From assembly GCA_963971225.1 (NCBI GenBank), contig OZ020269.1:15870421-15934420 (forward strand): DNA of 64,000 nt. The letters are read 5' to 3'. Source of the DNA: Melieria omissa (Eukaryota; Arthropoda; Insecta; Diptera; Ulidiidae). Numbering within the stretch: the stretch's first letter is position 1; each line of letters starts with the position of its first letter. A model generated the notes under the pieces. It made no database searches, had not been told where the DNA came from, and was given only the letters and a program-made list of their open reading frames with translations. The position numbers were made by a program, and so were the translations under genes. Below, piece after piece: positions 24,601-35,590 of the stretch.

Positions 24601-26950
24601 TTAAACGTTTCCCTAAACTTAAGTCATAAGTCTTCTCTGTAGCATCAAAAAAAGTTCAACTGTGCCCTAAGCCGCCTAAGCCTAACCTAACAAAAAATTC
24701 GAATAAGTAACCAAATTTACTACCAAATGTTATTTTTTATGGGCCAAATTTTCGATATGCTGAATTTTGCGAAATTGTAAGAAAAACAAAAATACCTAAG
24801 GACAAGTGCAAAATTCTTCTTAAACTGAGGTAAATGCAGAAAAAACAACAAAACTAAATAATAAATGGAAAGGTCATAGAGGGCTGCACAAAGGCAGCAC
24901 AGCTGAACAATGGGCAAAGTAAACAGCTTAGCACAGCTGCAGCGCATCTTCTCGAAGCGTTTCCAAAGTGCAATCTGCATTATGAAGCGGAACTAAACCC
25001 TTTTGCAAAAATAAACATCAGACCCATTTTTCGTATTCTTTTGCTTGCTTTCTTTAGCTGCATTTCGTTTTGCAAATTTCGCACTAAGGTAGCAGCAGCC
25101 TTGGTCAGACAATACCAACAAACACAAACAAAAAACACAACAGAGACACAGACACGGACACGTACAATGGCCACGGTTCGTCTGATCCTATTAGGCCGGT
25201 TCTCGGTCGGACTGAGCTGGCGCCAGCCCTACTTGAGCTGACGGCATTAGGGCGTCAAAGTACTTAATCCAGTTTTGCCCAAGTTGCATTTGTTCGCTGC
25301 ACTGCTGACAGCTGAGTGGCTGCTGGCACACCGACACACACACACAAACTACTTGTTGCAGGCCGCTGTGGAAAATTCGCCCACCGAAATGGTTGGTTGG
25401 TTGAATTTCGTACATGTATCAAAATTGAATATTTTTGACAAACACCCGTAATGAACGTCAAATGACGCGCCACAGCTCATAAATCGTACACGCTGTACGC
25501 TGTCGATCGCACGCGTACAACTGACAGCTCCGCCGGTCGCCAACATTTCAATGGCGACGCTGTTGCCGATGCTGCGGCTGAGGGGTGAGCGTGGCTGATG
25601 GTTGGTGGCTGATGGCGCTGTGGACGTTGGGGACGCTGCTGTCAGCTGCAAGCCGCGTCCATGGCATCAGACGCGCCAGTTCGTTCATTATCGTCTGCTG
25701 CTTGTGGTCGCGTGCGTGTGTGTGTGTGTGTTTCTTTTTCGGTTTTGAGGAACTGCCACAGCATTTGGAAGTTGGAAGCCTTGCGGCAATTCGGCACGCT
25801 ACGTTTTCGTGTCTTTGTTTTTGCGTTTTATAAATTCATAATTTTTGTTTAGCTTTTTAGTTTTTGACTGTAGGCCAATATTGTTTTATGTTCTACCGCC
25901 GCGCGGGCAATTTGCCAACTTTTGGCGTTTCGGCTGCCATACAAGTTGTGGTTTTGATTTGCACCGCAAAGCCGCCCTCGGTTCTGTTGGCTGCTTTTAT
26001 GAGTCGAATAATGTTGTTGTTGTTGTCGACCTGTTATTGTTTTAGTATTTTGTTTTTGTGCAGCTTTCGAGCGCATCTCTACGCAGCGCCTCTGCACAGA
26101 TAAATCTTCGCTAATGATTGTTTCATTTCGCTGGCGACGGCTAGACACCGCTAACATCGGTTGCCCGTTGTTGAAACTGGTCGGTGTTTTTTTCCAACTA
26201 GAAGCTGCGAAACCGTTTACGTTCCCTTTAGCGGATTTAGGTGAGATGTCGACACGAAAATGTGCCGTTTATTTGCGTCAGCAGCAAACGGTAATTTCTA
26301 CACAAATTGTTGTTGTTACTGTGTTAGTGCTCAAACGCAGAGAACATTTTCACAGATTCTTGTTTTTTTTTATTGAATATATTTTTAGACATAAAATTTT
26401 TCAAGCTTCGGCAGCTTCAATCGCCCGCACAAAGATGAATTAACAAAACTTGAAATAAGCTTCAAAGCCAATGCGGCCTCAATTGTTTGACTCGACGCGG
26501 CCAAAGCAAATCGATGGGAAAATTTTGCCAACAATGTGGAATCGCAACAGTTATGCTGCTACTGAGCACACCAACAATTTTCATCAATGAAATTATAAGA
26601 AGAGCTAAGAGAAGGAGGCGAAAAGCAGCAGCAACAAACAATCGTGCCACACAATTACAACTACCGTTTAATTGGGCCCAAAATGTAAATGCCATCACTT
26701 GAAAAACCGGGAGAACAAGACAAGAAGATGTTTAGCGCTATGGGCACTAAAGATTTTTCGTTATTAGAATTTTCTTTGATGTGGATAACAATTGGTCAAC
26801 GATTTGCAAGTAGCGGTCATAGTAGCTCATTGGTTTGGGATTTGAATCAGAAGCTAGGGGTGGCTGGGTTCGATTCTCTATTTTTTTTTTCGACAACAAA
26901 ACATTCTTTTGACACCAAACTATTCTTTCGAGGGCAGAACAAAATTATTA
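24600..26950. other. non-coding DNA, no gene seen
   Basis: Overlapping open frames without domains, rich in TTG and CA repeats. At 26,824-26,876 an A-box-like TAGCTCATTGG and a B-box GGTTCGATTC lie about 45 bp apart, followed by a T run. This suggests a second tRNA-derived relic just outside the mariner. Confidence 0.45.
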
Positions 26951-28206
26951 TGAGGTGTACAACTTTGCTTCCGCCGTTTTTTTCCAAAATTAAAATCTTT
27001 ATTGCGAAAAAGTGCTTACAGATGTATTATTCAAAGTATTGTCCGTCGCTAGCGACAACTTTCTCCCATCTTTCCGGCAATTTTCGGATCCCGGCTCGAA
27101 AAAAGGAGTCCTCTTTTGACGCTATCCATGAAGCAATCCATTTTTCCAATTCTTCGAAGGATTGAAAATGTTGATCTGCCAGGCCGTGTGCCATCGAACG
27201 GAATAGGTGGAAGTCAGAAGGGGCGACATCTGGGGAATACGGCGGGTGGGGCAAGACTTCCGATTTCAGCGTTTCCAGGTACTTTTTGACCACTTTTTCG
27301 ACGTGAGGCCGAGCATTGTCGTGTTGGAGGATGACTTTGTCATGTCGCTCTTGATATTGTGGCCGCTGTTCTTTTAGCGCGCGACTAAGGCGCATCAGTT
27401 GCGTTCGGTAGCGATCTCCTGTGATGGTTTCACCCGGTTTTAAGAGCTCGTAGTAAATCACACCGAGCTGATCCCACCAAATACAAATCATAACTTTGGC
27501 GCCGTGAATATTCGGTTTTGCCTTCGACGAAGAAGCATGCCCGGGCTTTCCCCATGATTTTCTGCGTTTAGGATTATCGTATCGAACCCACTTTTCATCA
27601 CCGGTTACGATTCGATGTAAAAACCCCTTACGATTTTGTCTTTGAAGCAGTTGCTCACATACAAATAGACGGCGCTCGATGTCCCTCGGCTTCAACTCGT
27701 ACGGCACCCAGTTTCCTTCTTTCTGAATCATGCCCAGGGCCTTGAGACGTTTTGAAATGGCTTGCTGACTCACTCCCAACGATTCGGCAAGCTCTTCTTG
27801 GGTTTGGCACGAATCTTCATCAAGCATCTTTGAAGGTTTTTTCTCTTCCACCACCATGTTTGTCTTCGACATCGAAATCACCATTTTTAAAACGTTGAAA
27901 CCACCCCCGACACGTTCTTTCACTCAGAGCAGCATCACCGTAAGTTTCTGAGAGCATTCGATGCGCTTCAGCTGCATTTTTTTTCGAATTGTAACAGAAA
28001 AGTACACATAAAAGTACACACATAAACGGACATTTTCGAGCGTGAATAATACGAAAACAAGAACAACTGTCACTGAAACGGCGATGACAATTCGTTAGGC
28101 ACTGTCCACACTCACTTTAAAGGCATTACCATCTATGTATTTCAACCAGCCTCAGCCGGTACAGCCACCTATCGGAAAAACGGCGGAAACAAAGTTGTAC
28201 ACCTGA
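26951..28206 (-). mobile_element. near-complete mariner (mauritiana-type) with intact ends
   Basis: Inverted repeats of about 30 bp: T(G/C)AGGTGTACAACTTTG(C/T) and then TTCCGCCGTTTTT at both ends. They are flanked by TA at 26949-26950 and 28207-28208. Length 1,256 bp, the classic mariner size. It carries one transposase gene on the minus strand with a single frame break. Both ends and most of the gene are well preserved, so this is a fairly young insertion. Confidence 0.95.
27027..28023 (-). pseudogene. mariner transposase, one frame break near 27830
   Basis: DDE transposase of the mariner family, closest in motif content to the mauritiana subfamily (Mos1 type). The first segment (from 28023) gives the N-terminal DNA-binding part (AAEAHRMLSETYGD, CRGWFQRFKNGDFDVEDK). 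It stops at codon TGA near 27820, just after FKDA. The main segment resumes in the next frame with LDEDSCQTQEELAESLGVS and runs to the end. All three catalytic acids are present: VTGDEKW, ILQHDNARPH and SPDVAPSDFHLF, with the D34D-type spacing. It ends in LPERWEKVVASDGQYFE. Compared with Mos1 the junction lacks a few residues, which suggests a small deletion that is not a multiple of three. Confidence 0.9.
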
Positions 28207-28263
28207 TAATAGCCGGAAACAAAATAATAACAATTGAAAAGCATTCGGAGCTATAAAATAGTA

Positions 28264-29179
28264 AGAGAGAGGGCTGGGTTGTGAACCGGGTTTTGTTTTT
28301 CGCTCTAAATTTTCACAGAATAAAGATATCGACAAATCGAAGATACCCTTGGAAAGGTAAACATAAAACGCAATATTTTTATGAAGACAATCGAATTTTC
28401 TAGCCACGTGTCTTTTCGCTTTTCCAAAAAAGTGGCTGGGTTGTCTGCAAAATCCCAATTAAAGTCGGAAAATACGAAGAAAACACCCATCATTTTTAAA
28501 TAAGTGTAAGAATTTATTTAATCAGGAGGCCTCAAGAGGGGAAAAAATTTATAATGACGCCACTTAGGCTAAAAATCGCAATGAATGCAAGTGTTCAATT
28601 TTTTTTTCATTTTCATCCTAATCGGTATCGCAATTTTACGAACGCGTTCTCACATTGGCCCACTTCAAGTGAACTCACCGCAAATCGAGTAAAATTACAT
28701 AAAATTACTTTATGTTAATATATCCGGCGATATTTGACTGTGCTAATACGAATGTAGTACAAAAAACAGATGGTTCATAACCCAGCCCCCACAGTGGTTC
28801 ATAGCTCAACCACGACTCCATTTTGGAAACTTTTAAAATAACGACACTTCCAATCATATTTCAACATAAACAAATATTGGATCGTCAAATAGAATCAAAA
28901 CCCTAAACAAACATGTATTACACTTACATTTTTGCAATGAAATCAGTCACTTGGATAGCACTTAAAAAACAAGCAAAAAAGTTTTCGCAGTCGATTTTCA
29001 AACACGATGTCTGTAGCTACCAAAAGCAATACGTGTTTGTACTTCGGTGTAACCACAGAAGCAGAGACATTTTTAAAAACTAATTTGACAGTTGAAAGAT
29101 TGGCGATATGTCAATTAGGGGAAAGAAAAAACGGTAATGGTTCACAACCCAACCTGGTTCACAACCCAGCCCATTCCCT
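28264..29179. mobile_element. non-autonomous TA-flanked inverted-repeat element
   Basis: The 16-bp GGCTGGGTTGTGAACC at 28272-28287 is perfectly inverted at 29156-29171. Allowing three mismatches, the inverted repeats extend outward to start AGRGA next to TA at 28262-28263 and 29180-29181. This fits a Tc1/mariner-class MITE of 916 bp. Extra partial copies of the motif lie inside (near 28,430 and 28,775). No transposase frame. Confidence 0.7.
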
Positions 29180-29181
29180 TA

Positions 29182-32100
29182 TAACAGGTGTAGTTATTAG
29201 AAAAAAAAGATAGACCCCATCATATAAGACTGGTAAAGATAGGCTGGGAAAATGCCCCAGCTCTCTAGAGAAGTGAAGAAAATATAAACAAGTGGAAGGC
29301 TTTCAGTCTGGGTTTCATGAATTCCACATACCTAAAAGATCCGGTCAACGCGTCTCGGCAGATTTCAATAAAATTATTCATAAGTATCAGTATTTCAAAC
29401 ATTTCTGCAGTATTGATTCTGCATCTTAGTTTTCGCAGATGTGTCTATTTAATCAGGATAGTCTTTTTATTTCCTCTATTTCTGTAAAGCGTACAAGTTT
29501 TTATCGCAACCTATGAAAGTCGACCAGTATTTGTCGTTTCTACAGTGATTTGCATTAATGTATCATCTGCCCGAAGGTCCTAACACGCTGACTAGTAATC
29601 ACACAGGTACTCGTATGTCTGCTACTGGTATATAAAATTAAGTTCGTAATTGTGGTTTCTGTATTCAAAAGCAATGCGAATGTTACAAATTGATGAGCAC
29701 ATCTCAAATATTTAAATATCTTGACTCACAATGGAAAACAGATTCAAGAGTTTTTTCTGAAACCGAATTTGCTGCTTGTCGGTTTTGTGTTTCGTAAACT
29801 CTTATTTCTGTTTTTTAATACTATCTTTTGGCATTGTTGTGGAAAAATATTTAAAAGGATTCAAGTTAAGTTTAGAAAGTAATTTACATAAATTTCTATT
29901 AAACTATTCTTAGTTTCAAATGGCTTCTGTACGTACAACTGCCTGGAACTACTAAACAGAAGAGGTCCTCTGGTTTGAAAGATGGCTTATCTTTCCTCAG
30001 ACGCAAGTGGCTTCTTTTTCTGAACCTTTTCGTCCAACTATTTGTCCTCTGCCCCCTCCTACCCTCTTTCTCCTGGACGTTTTCCAGCCATTCTTGTCAT
30101 TTCGGACCTTACGACAGTAAACTTGTAAATTTTTAAAACTAAGTAGTCACTGGCGCATGCAAGGGGAAGGTTTTGGGGGATTCAAACAGCCCAAAAATTA
30201 TTACAAAAATTGTGGGGTGACAAATATCATTTCAAATGGTATTGGGCTCAAAAGTTGTGTACAGACCCGCAAAAAAAATTTGTGTGCGACACTGTTTTCA
30301 TCTTCATCTTCTTTTCAGCTAAAGCTTACAATGAAGCAAAACTTTGGGAATAATAATCTTTACAAAATTTTACTAAAATTTTTTACAACTACTTTTAGTC
30401 TCTACTTTCTTTTAAAAACTTTAGAGATTATTTCTAAAAAAAATTCAAATCATTATAGGGTATTTGTAAAAACAAAATTTATTTTAAAATGTATGTATGA
30501 AATGGATTATTTCAACCAGTTTTCATTGCAAGTAGCAAGAGTTATTTTCATAACAATTTGATTATTTTTAAACGCAGACAGTACTTTTCAAGAGTTCAAG
30601 CACTGACAGTACTATTCAAATGTTAAAGCTCAAACCTTTCTTTGTCTGCAACCTTTAAAACATTAGAACAGAATAGAAGCAACAATAAGCCGCAAGTCAA
30701 CATCATCAACTTTGAGCAGTGATAAATGTCTGCGCCAAATTTATTATCCGCAAACCACACTCAATCACACGATTTATGGACCTTTGCACCAATAGACCAA
30801 ATCACATTGAATGTTTGCGGTCTAAATGACTCATTTAATATTTTATTGTTTAATAAATTTGCTCATAAAAATTATTGTTATTTATAAATGTTGCTAAATA
30901 ATCATTTTAAATGGGTTTATAAGTTCCTAAATATTCAATAGGAACCCAACACGGCAGCCAAACACACAACCATTGCTGTATCAACCGGAAGTCGTAAATC
31001 AGTTTTTTCCTCCCCAGAAATATCTTTTTTGTCGTTGGCTTTCATGTTTCATTTTACACACAACCCAACAGAAGTTTTCGAATACGAGAAATGCGTGTTG
31101 GTAGTTTTAGAAAAATTCAGAAATAGAAACGGACAAAACATGCAAGCGCATCAGTGCTGCCCAATTTCAGTTAAGACGACAGCTATAATGATAGAGGCCA
31201 CTTTGCCGACATGCTGGCCAAGAGCCACCAACACCAACAACACCAACAACAACAACCTTAACCACAATCATAACCACAACAACAAGAGTAAGATAGACAG
31301 CGGCACCAGAAGCAGCAGCAACAACAACAACAACAAATACAAGACAAACACAACCAAAGAAGCTGAAATGGCTACAAGTCAAGTCGGACCAAGTGTGGGG
31401 CTGGCAAAGCAAAGAACAACAAAAATTAAGGTTCGAAGAGCGACAGCGGACTGACGGCACAGGCGGATGTGCGCGCACATGCGATGTAGCGACATTTTGT
31501 TTGGGAAGAAAAAAACTAAGAATTGAAACAAAAAACTAACAGCAAAAAAACAAAAAACTGAAATTTTAAAACGCGATCTTTCGTTTTACACAGATAGACA
31601 GTATCTATGGAGCAGTTGTGTTGGCTGCAGAAGAGGAAGAACTGCCGGCACGCACATGCACATTGACATTGGTGCCAAGTCGGCGGCCATAGAGAGCCGG
31701 ATCCACCCGACTGCCACAGTGCACCATCGGCGCCATTAACCACACGAGAATTGTTTGAATCTCGGCAAATCTGGCGTGCCCACTCCATCACGAAGCCAAG
31801 AAGTCCTACGCGCAACACAAGGCGCCGACCGACGCGGTGGTCGCCGCTCAGACCGACTGAGGTCAGCGGCTGCGGTTTTCTTCACACCGCATTGGGCAGC
31901 AGTAGCGGTAAAAATTGTCTACGTTTGATGGCAACTTTTCGAAATCACATTAATTATACACAATAATTTTGATGAAAAAATCAAGCCGACAAACACCAAA
32001 CAGCCGCAGCTTTGCAAACGTTTTTCGATTGTTGTTTCGAAAAACACGGCGCTTCAAATTGTCACCATTGCCCATTGAATTGATTTCACTTGCTATTATT

Positions 32101-32939
32101 TTCTGTAATCAAGCTGCAAGCCACTCGAAATTGCCAACATTCTGGAAAGTGGTATTGAATAATTTAAATTGGTTTTATTGCGTAATGTTTTTAATAGTTC
32201 TTATTTACATATATGTATACATATGTAGGTATATAGTTTATATTCATATTTATATTTATATATACATATCTATTTATAAATGCATATTTAGGTATACATA
32301 TTTACATATATTTGCTTTGTCTGCGCATAAAAAAAATTGTCTTGCCAATGCTCCTTCCATCCTTCTCCATTACTACAAATTTGCTTCAGCTTCGGTAAGT
32401 TTGCGGGAAGCCTTCAATGTTTTCACGACATTCTCTCCTAAATACACGAAATTTGCATACAGCTTCGTTGACCTCAGATAGGTTTGTATTGCGTGAACTA
32501 ACTGCATTTTCCTGAATGATTCAATCGAAATTGTTGTAAATTAAAACTAGTTTCTGTTTTCCTTTCGTAAAATATTTTGCCTAATTGACAAAATTGATGA
32601 AAATCAATAATAAATACATGAAATTTTTTCAATGTGTGAATATAAACTGAAATCATTGCATACTGAAATTTTGGAACAATTGAAACGCCAGTATGGGAAA
32701 TACTAGAGATGGGACATTTGTATGTAAGTTTTGGGGTGAATGTTCAAATAATGCGGTTTCTTTGCGGATGCGAATAGAAAATGAAGTGAAAGGAGGAGAG
32801 TAGGCAAACAGAGAGATCCAATTCAAGCAAAAAGACAAGAAAAATGGATTGAGGAAGTGAACGCTGATCAAAAGTAGGGTTCGATAAAAGTATATATTTG
32901 TTTAGTCATATGATTGGTTAGGTATATAATTATTTTTAG
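29182..32939. other. non-coding DNA, no gene seen
   Basis: Unique AT-rich DNA with triplet repeats (31,220-31,340). A block at about 30,145-30,195 (CACTGGCGCATGCAAGG, then TTTTGGGGGATTCAAAC) resembles one end of the hAT-type MITE at 48,949 and may be a solitary fragment. 32,205-32,300 is an AT-dinucleotide-rich tract. Confidence 0.5.
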
Positions 32940-32947
32940 GATTGAAC

Positions 32948-33396
32948 CATAGTGAAATTAATAAAGTGTGCCAGATAGCAGACACTCTCTCTTCATCGTA
33001 CACTTATTTTCTGACAGTTAATGTCATTATGCTCACAAATGTCAGAGTTCATAACCCGTCTGTGCTGTATGAAAAAATTTCAAAATAAATTATTGTTTGA
33101 AAATGTGTTTTGGACCAAAACCGACACAAAAAAAGCAATAACGTGCCAGGAAGAACGTGCTGTCTCTCCAAAAAAAAGCACGGCAAAGCAGTTTCTGTGT
33201 TTTTCGAACATAAAATACATAACAAAAATTTATATTTCTGGAGTATTGAAAGTAAATTTTAAATTTTGGGCTATTTTAGCGACAACAAAAATAAAGGTTA
33301 ACTGAACGGACACAAATAAATTGACACCCTGACAATTGCTACTCTGAGAAATAAGTGTACGTCATCTACCTGGTACACTTTATTTATTTCACTATG
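32948..33396. mobile_element. MITE, possibly P-element-like, copy 1
   Basis: Terminal inverted repeats CATAGTGAAAT(T/A)AATAAAGTGT(G/A)CCAG at both ends. An exact 8-bp direct repeat GATTGAAC flanks it (32940-32947 and 33397-33404). An 8-bp duplication with ends CATxxTGAAAT resembles P elements, but hAT is also possible. 449 bp, no coding capacity. A second copy is at 53,153-53,590. Confidence 0.85.
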
Positions 33397-33599
33397 GATT
33401 GAACAAGCTATCAGAATATTGATCTATAATGTATTGGGAACAATTTGAATTTTAAAAAGCATGGAGAATAGGATGGAAAGTGACATAACTGCGTGCTTTA
33501 CCAAACAATTGTAATGTGTAGAGAATGCATGGAAATTATTAAAAATTACCGAAATTCCTGATCAGTTGTAAATACGCAATGTGGATTTTGTGGTGAGGT

Positions 33600-33840
33600 C
33601 GGTCGTCATCATGGCTTCAGTGAACAGGTAATTCGTCGCACCATCAAAAATTGTGCGAGTGAGTACAATCTATTGGATAGAGATTTGGTGCAAAGTGAAG
33701 AAAACTTAGGCACTTAGCAGTTAGCAACACTTTGGACGAGCTCGAGGCCAACATTCGAAACTTCATTGCCCGAATAATGTCGCAATGTCTTGAGGCAATG
33801 CCAGCAAAGCTGAGCTCTCTTCTATACGCAATGGCATGAA
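33600..33840 (+). pseudogene. possible transposase C-terminal fragment
   Basis: A frame reading TLDELEANIRNFIARIMSQ (about 33,728-33,786), followed by CLEAMPAKLSSLLYAM and a stop, resembles the C-terminal helix region of Tc1/mariner-class transposases. Upstream the frames are broken. Too short and worn for a firm family call. Confidence 0.3.
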
Positions 33841-34115
33841 TGTAGCTTCAAAATAAAGCCAGAATCATCTACATATATAACAATTATATATCAAACCGTT
33901 GTTGTTTTATTTAAAATTTTTTTCTTATCGTCTTCATCTGGTCACTTTTAAGGTAAAAATTAAAATTTTTGGACTCAATTTCCAGTAAATGGTAATAAGT
34001 ATATCAACATCAACGGGTAAAGAACACAACTTAGTCATTCCAAAAAAAGACCAGCCACTTATTACGGCTGTCTATAAAGCCTCGTAGATTTTTAGATCGT
34101 TACGGTTACTCTTAA

Positions 34116-34630
34116 CCCTTCGATGCATGATTTAATTTCCGTGAAGAAAAAACATTTTTGTCTTATAATTCTTGTTGCATGTTAAGTTCTGATGGTAAAA
34201 ATGAAATTTTGTTGAATTCTCCATTCAACAATTGTTGAATTCGCCATTTTCCGTATCCTGGTGAGAGCGCTACCGCCGAAATGAAAGTCGGTTTTATCAA
34301 TATTTAAGTGTCGGCTACTACGGGGAGCCGAACTGAGGTCAGATGTCACTGTATACTCGTAATTCAATGCACTAAACAGCTGAGCGACGGCGATCGCCAA
34401 ATCACCATCGCCATTAATAATCAAAATTATTTCACCAAATCGAAACACTTGTCGCTTTTTCAATTCTTTTGCGCATACTTTCAATGTAAATCGCTAAATT
34501 CCGTTAGTAATCAAATGTTTTAACATAAAAGAAACAACTGGAGGAGGAATGACTGAAAATGCTGAATAGAATCGTTTCCAAATCTATGAATTGGTAACAT
34601 TGCATATATGCAATGCCATGCAGCGAAGGG
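34116..34630. mobile_element. piggyBac-type MITE
   Basis: TTAA at 34112-34115 is followed by CCCTTCGATGCATG. TTAA at 34631-34634 is preceded by the inverted CCCTTCGCTGCATGG. TTAA duplications and CCCTT-starting inverted repeats (13 of 14 matching) fit the piggyBac superfamily. 515 bp; the only longer frame inside (minus strand, about 100 codons) has no recognisable domain. Confidence 0.8.
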
Positions 34631-34849
34631 TTAAATATGTCCATCTGGTAACGCTGCGAACTCGGACGAAGTCTCTGCGAGGTCTGAACGGCAACCAGTG
34701 TAACCTCACCTTATCTAATCCATCAAAACCCACTGATCTTATCTATCTATCTTATTAAATATTAGTTGCCTGTAAACATTTATTACCAGATTTTAGACTA
34801 CTTTAAGGCCTTTCTCCAGGCATTAATGCTTAGGCCCATCAACCCATGT

Positions 34850-35590
34850 CAGGACTTATTTTACTTGGTTCAATCATTAAAAGTATGACCCCTATCCCTA
34901 TCGACCAGCGTCCTTTACATTTTAACGTCTGTAGTACATTTTGAAGGCGTTCTAATACCCGGACTGATGGCATCAGACTGCTCATCTCCTCTGCAGGCGC
35001 GGATCCAGAAAAATATTTCGGGGGGAGGGGGGTTTTAAAAAGTAATTCTTTAATATTTATAGCCTTTAAGGCCTTTTAATTTTTATGTAGTTTTATAGTC
35101 GATCCAAATATTTCGGGGGGGGGGTTTAAACCCCAAAACCCGCCCTGGATCCGCCACTGCTCCTCTGAACAATTACGGAAAAAGTAACGGTAAAATAAGG
35201 CCACATACGCCACGTTTCAACTATGTTCCAAGGAGTCAGTAGAGCTGGATACCCTACTATAAGGATCTCAAGCTTCTCCAAAACCTCTTTTTAAGTCCTC
35301 GTCCACCCCGTCATTTTTGATCGGTAAATTATTCGAAGTTTAGACAAAGCAAAAGATTTATTGCACCGCTTCAGAAAGCCGAGGCACTGAGCTGCTTTTT
35401 TTGACACACCAGAAATATGTTCATTCCATCGAAGATCGTTCTATATGGACATGTTCAGATCATCAAAAGCTGCCGCTTCCGCAGTATTCACACCACCCAT
35501 AGCCAGGGATGTGTTAGGATGTGGGGTGACTTGTTTGTGGGATAACAGGCAACATCCATCTTCCGAGAATTAAAATCGATCCTGTTGGAT
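34850..35590 (-). pseudogene. non-LTR retrotransposon (LINE) reverse transcriptase relic
   Basis: On the minus strand a broken frame carries segments typical of the C-terminal part of jockey-like reverse transcriptases: AFDDLNMSI, LRWNEHISGVSKKAAQCLGF and LKRCNKSFALSKLRIIYRSKM (about 35,480-35,320). In a shifted frame it continues STDSLEHS, NVAYVALFYRYFFRNCSEE (35,245-35,165). It contains stops and frameshifts and is interrupted by a 166-bp MITE at 34994-35159. On the other side MPSVRVLERLQN may continue the same frame. Clade assignment is from remembered motifs. Confidence 0.7.
34994..35159. mobile_element. hAT-type MITE (CAGNGGCGGATCCAG family), copy 1
   Basis: Starts CAGGCGCGGATCCAG, ends (inverted) CAGTGGCGGATCCAG, and has an exact 8-bp target duplication CTCCTCTG at 34986-34993 and 35160-35167. 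The interior has two G-rich tracts (TTTCGGGGGG) in the subterminal regions. The 8-bp duplication and CAG ends are hAT traits. It sits inside the LINE relic. Confidence 0.93.

Noticed and set aside
26824..26876. Possible tRNA gene just left of the mariner
   Set aside because: A-box and B-box spacing fits, but the arms do not pair; more likely a decayed SINE or pseudogene.
31029..31454. 141-codon open frame with Asn/Thr runs
   Set aside because: Low-complexity AAC/AAT repeat; an opposing frame on the other strand is equally open.
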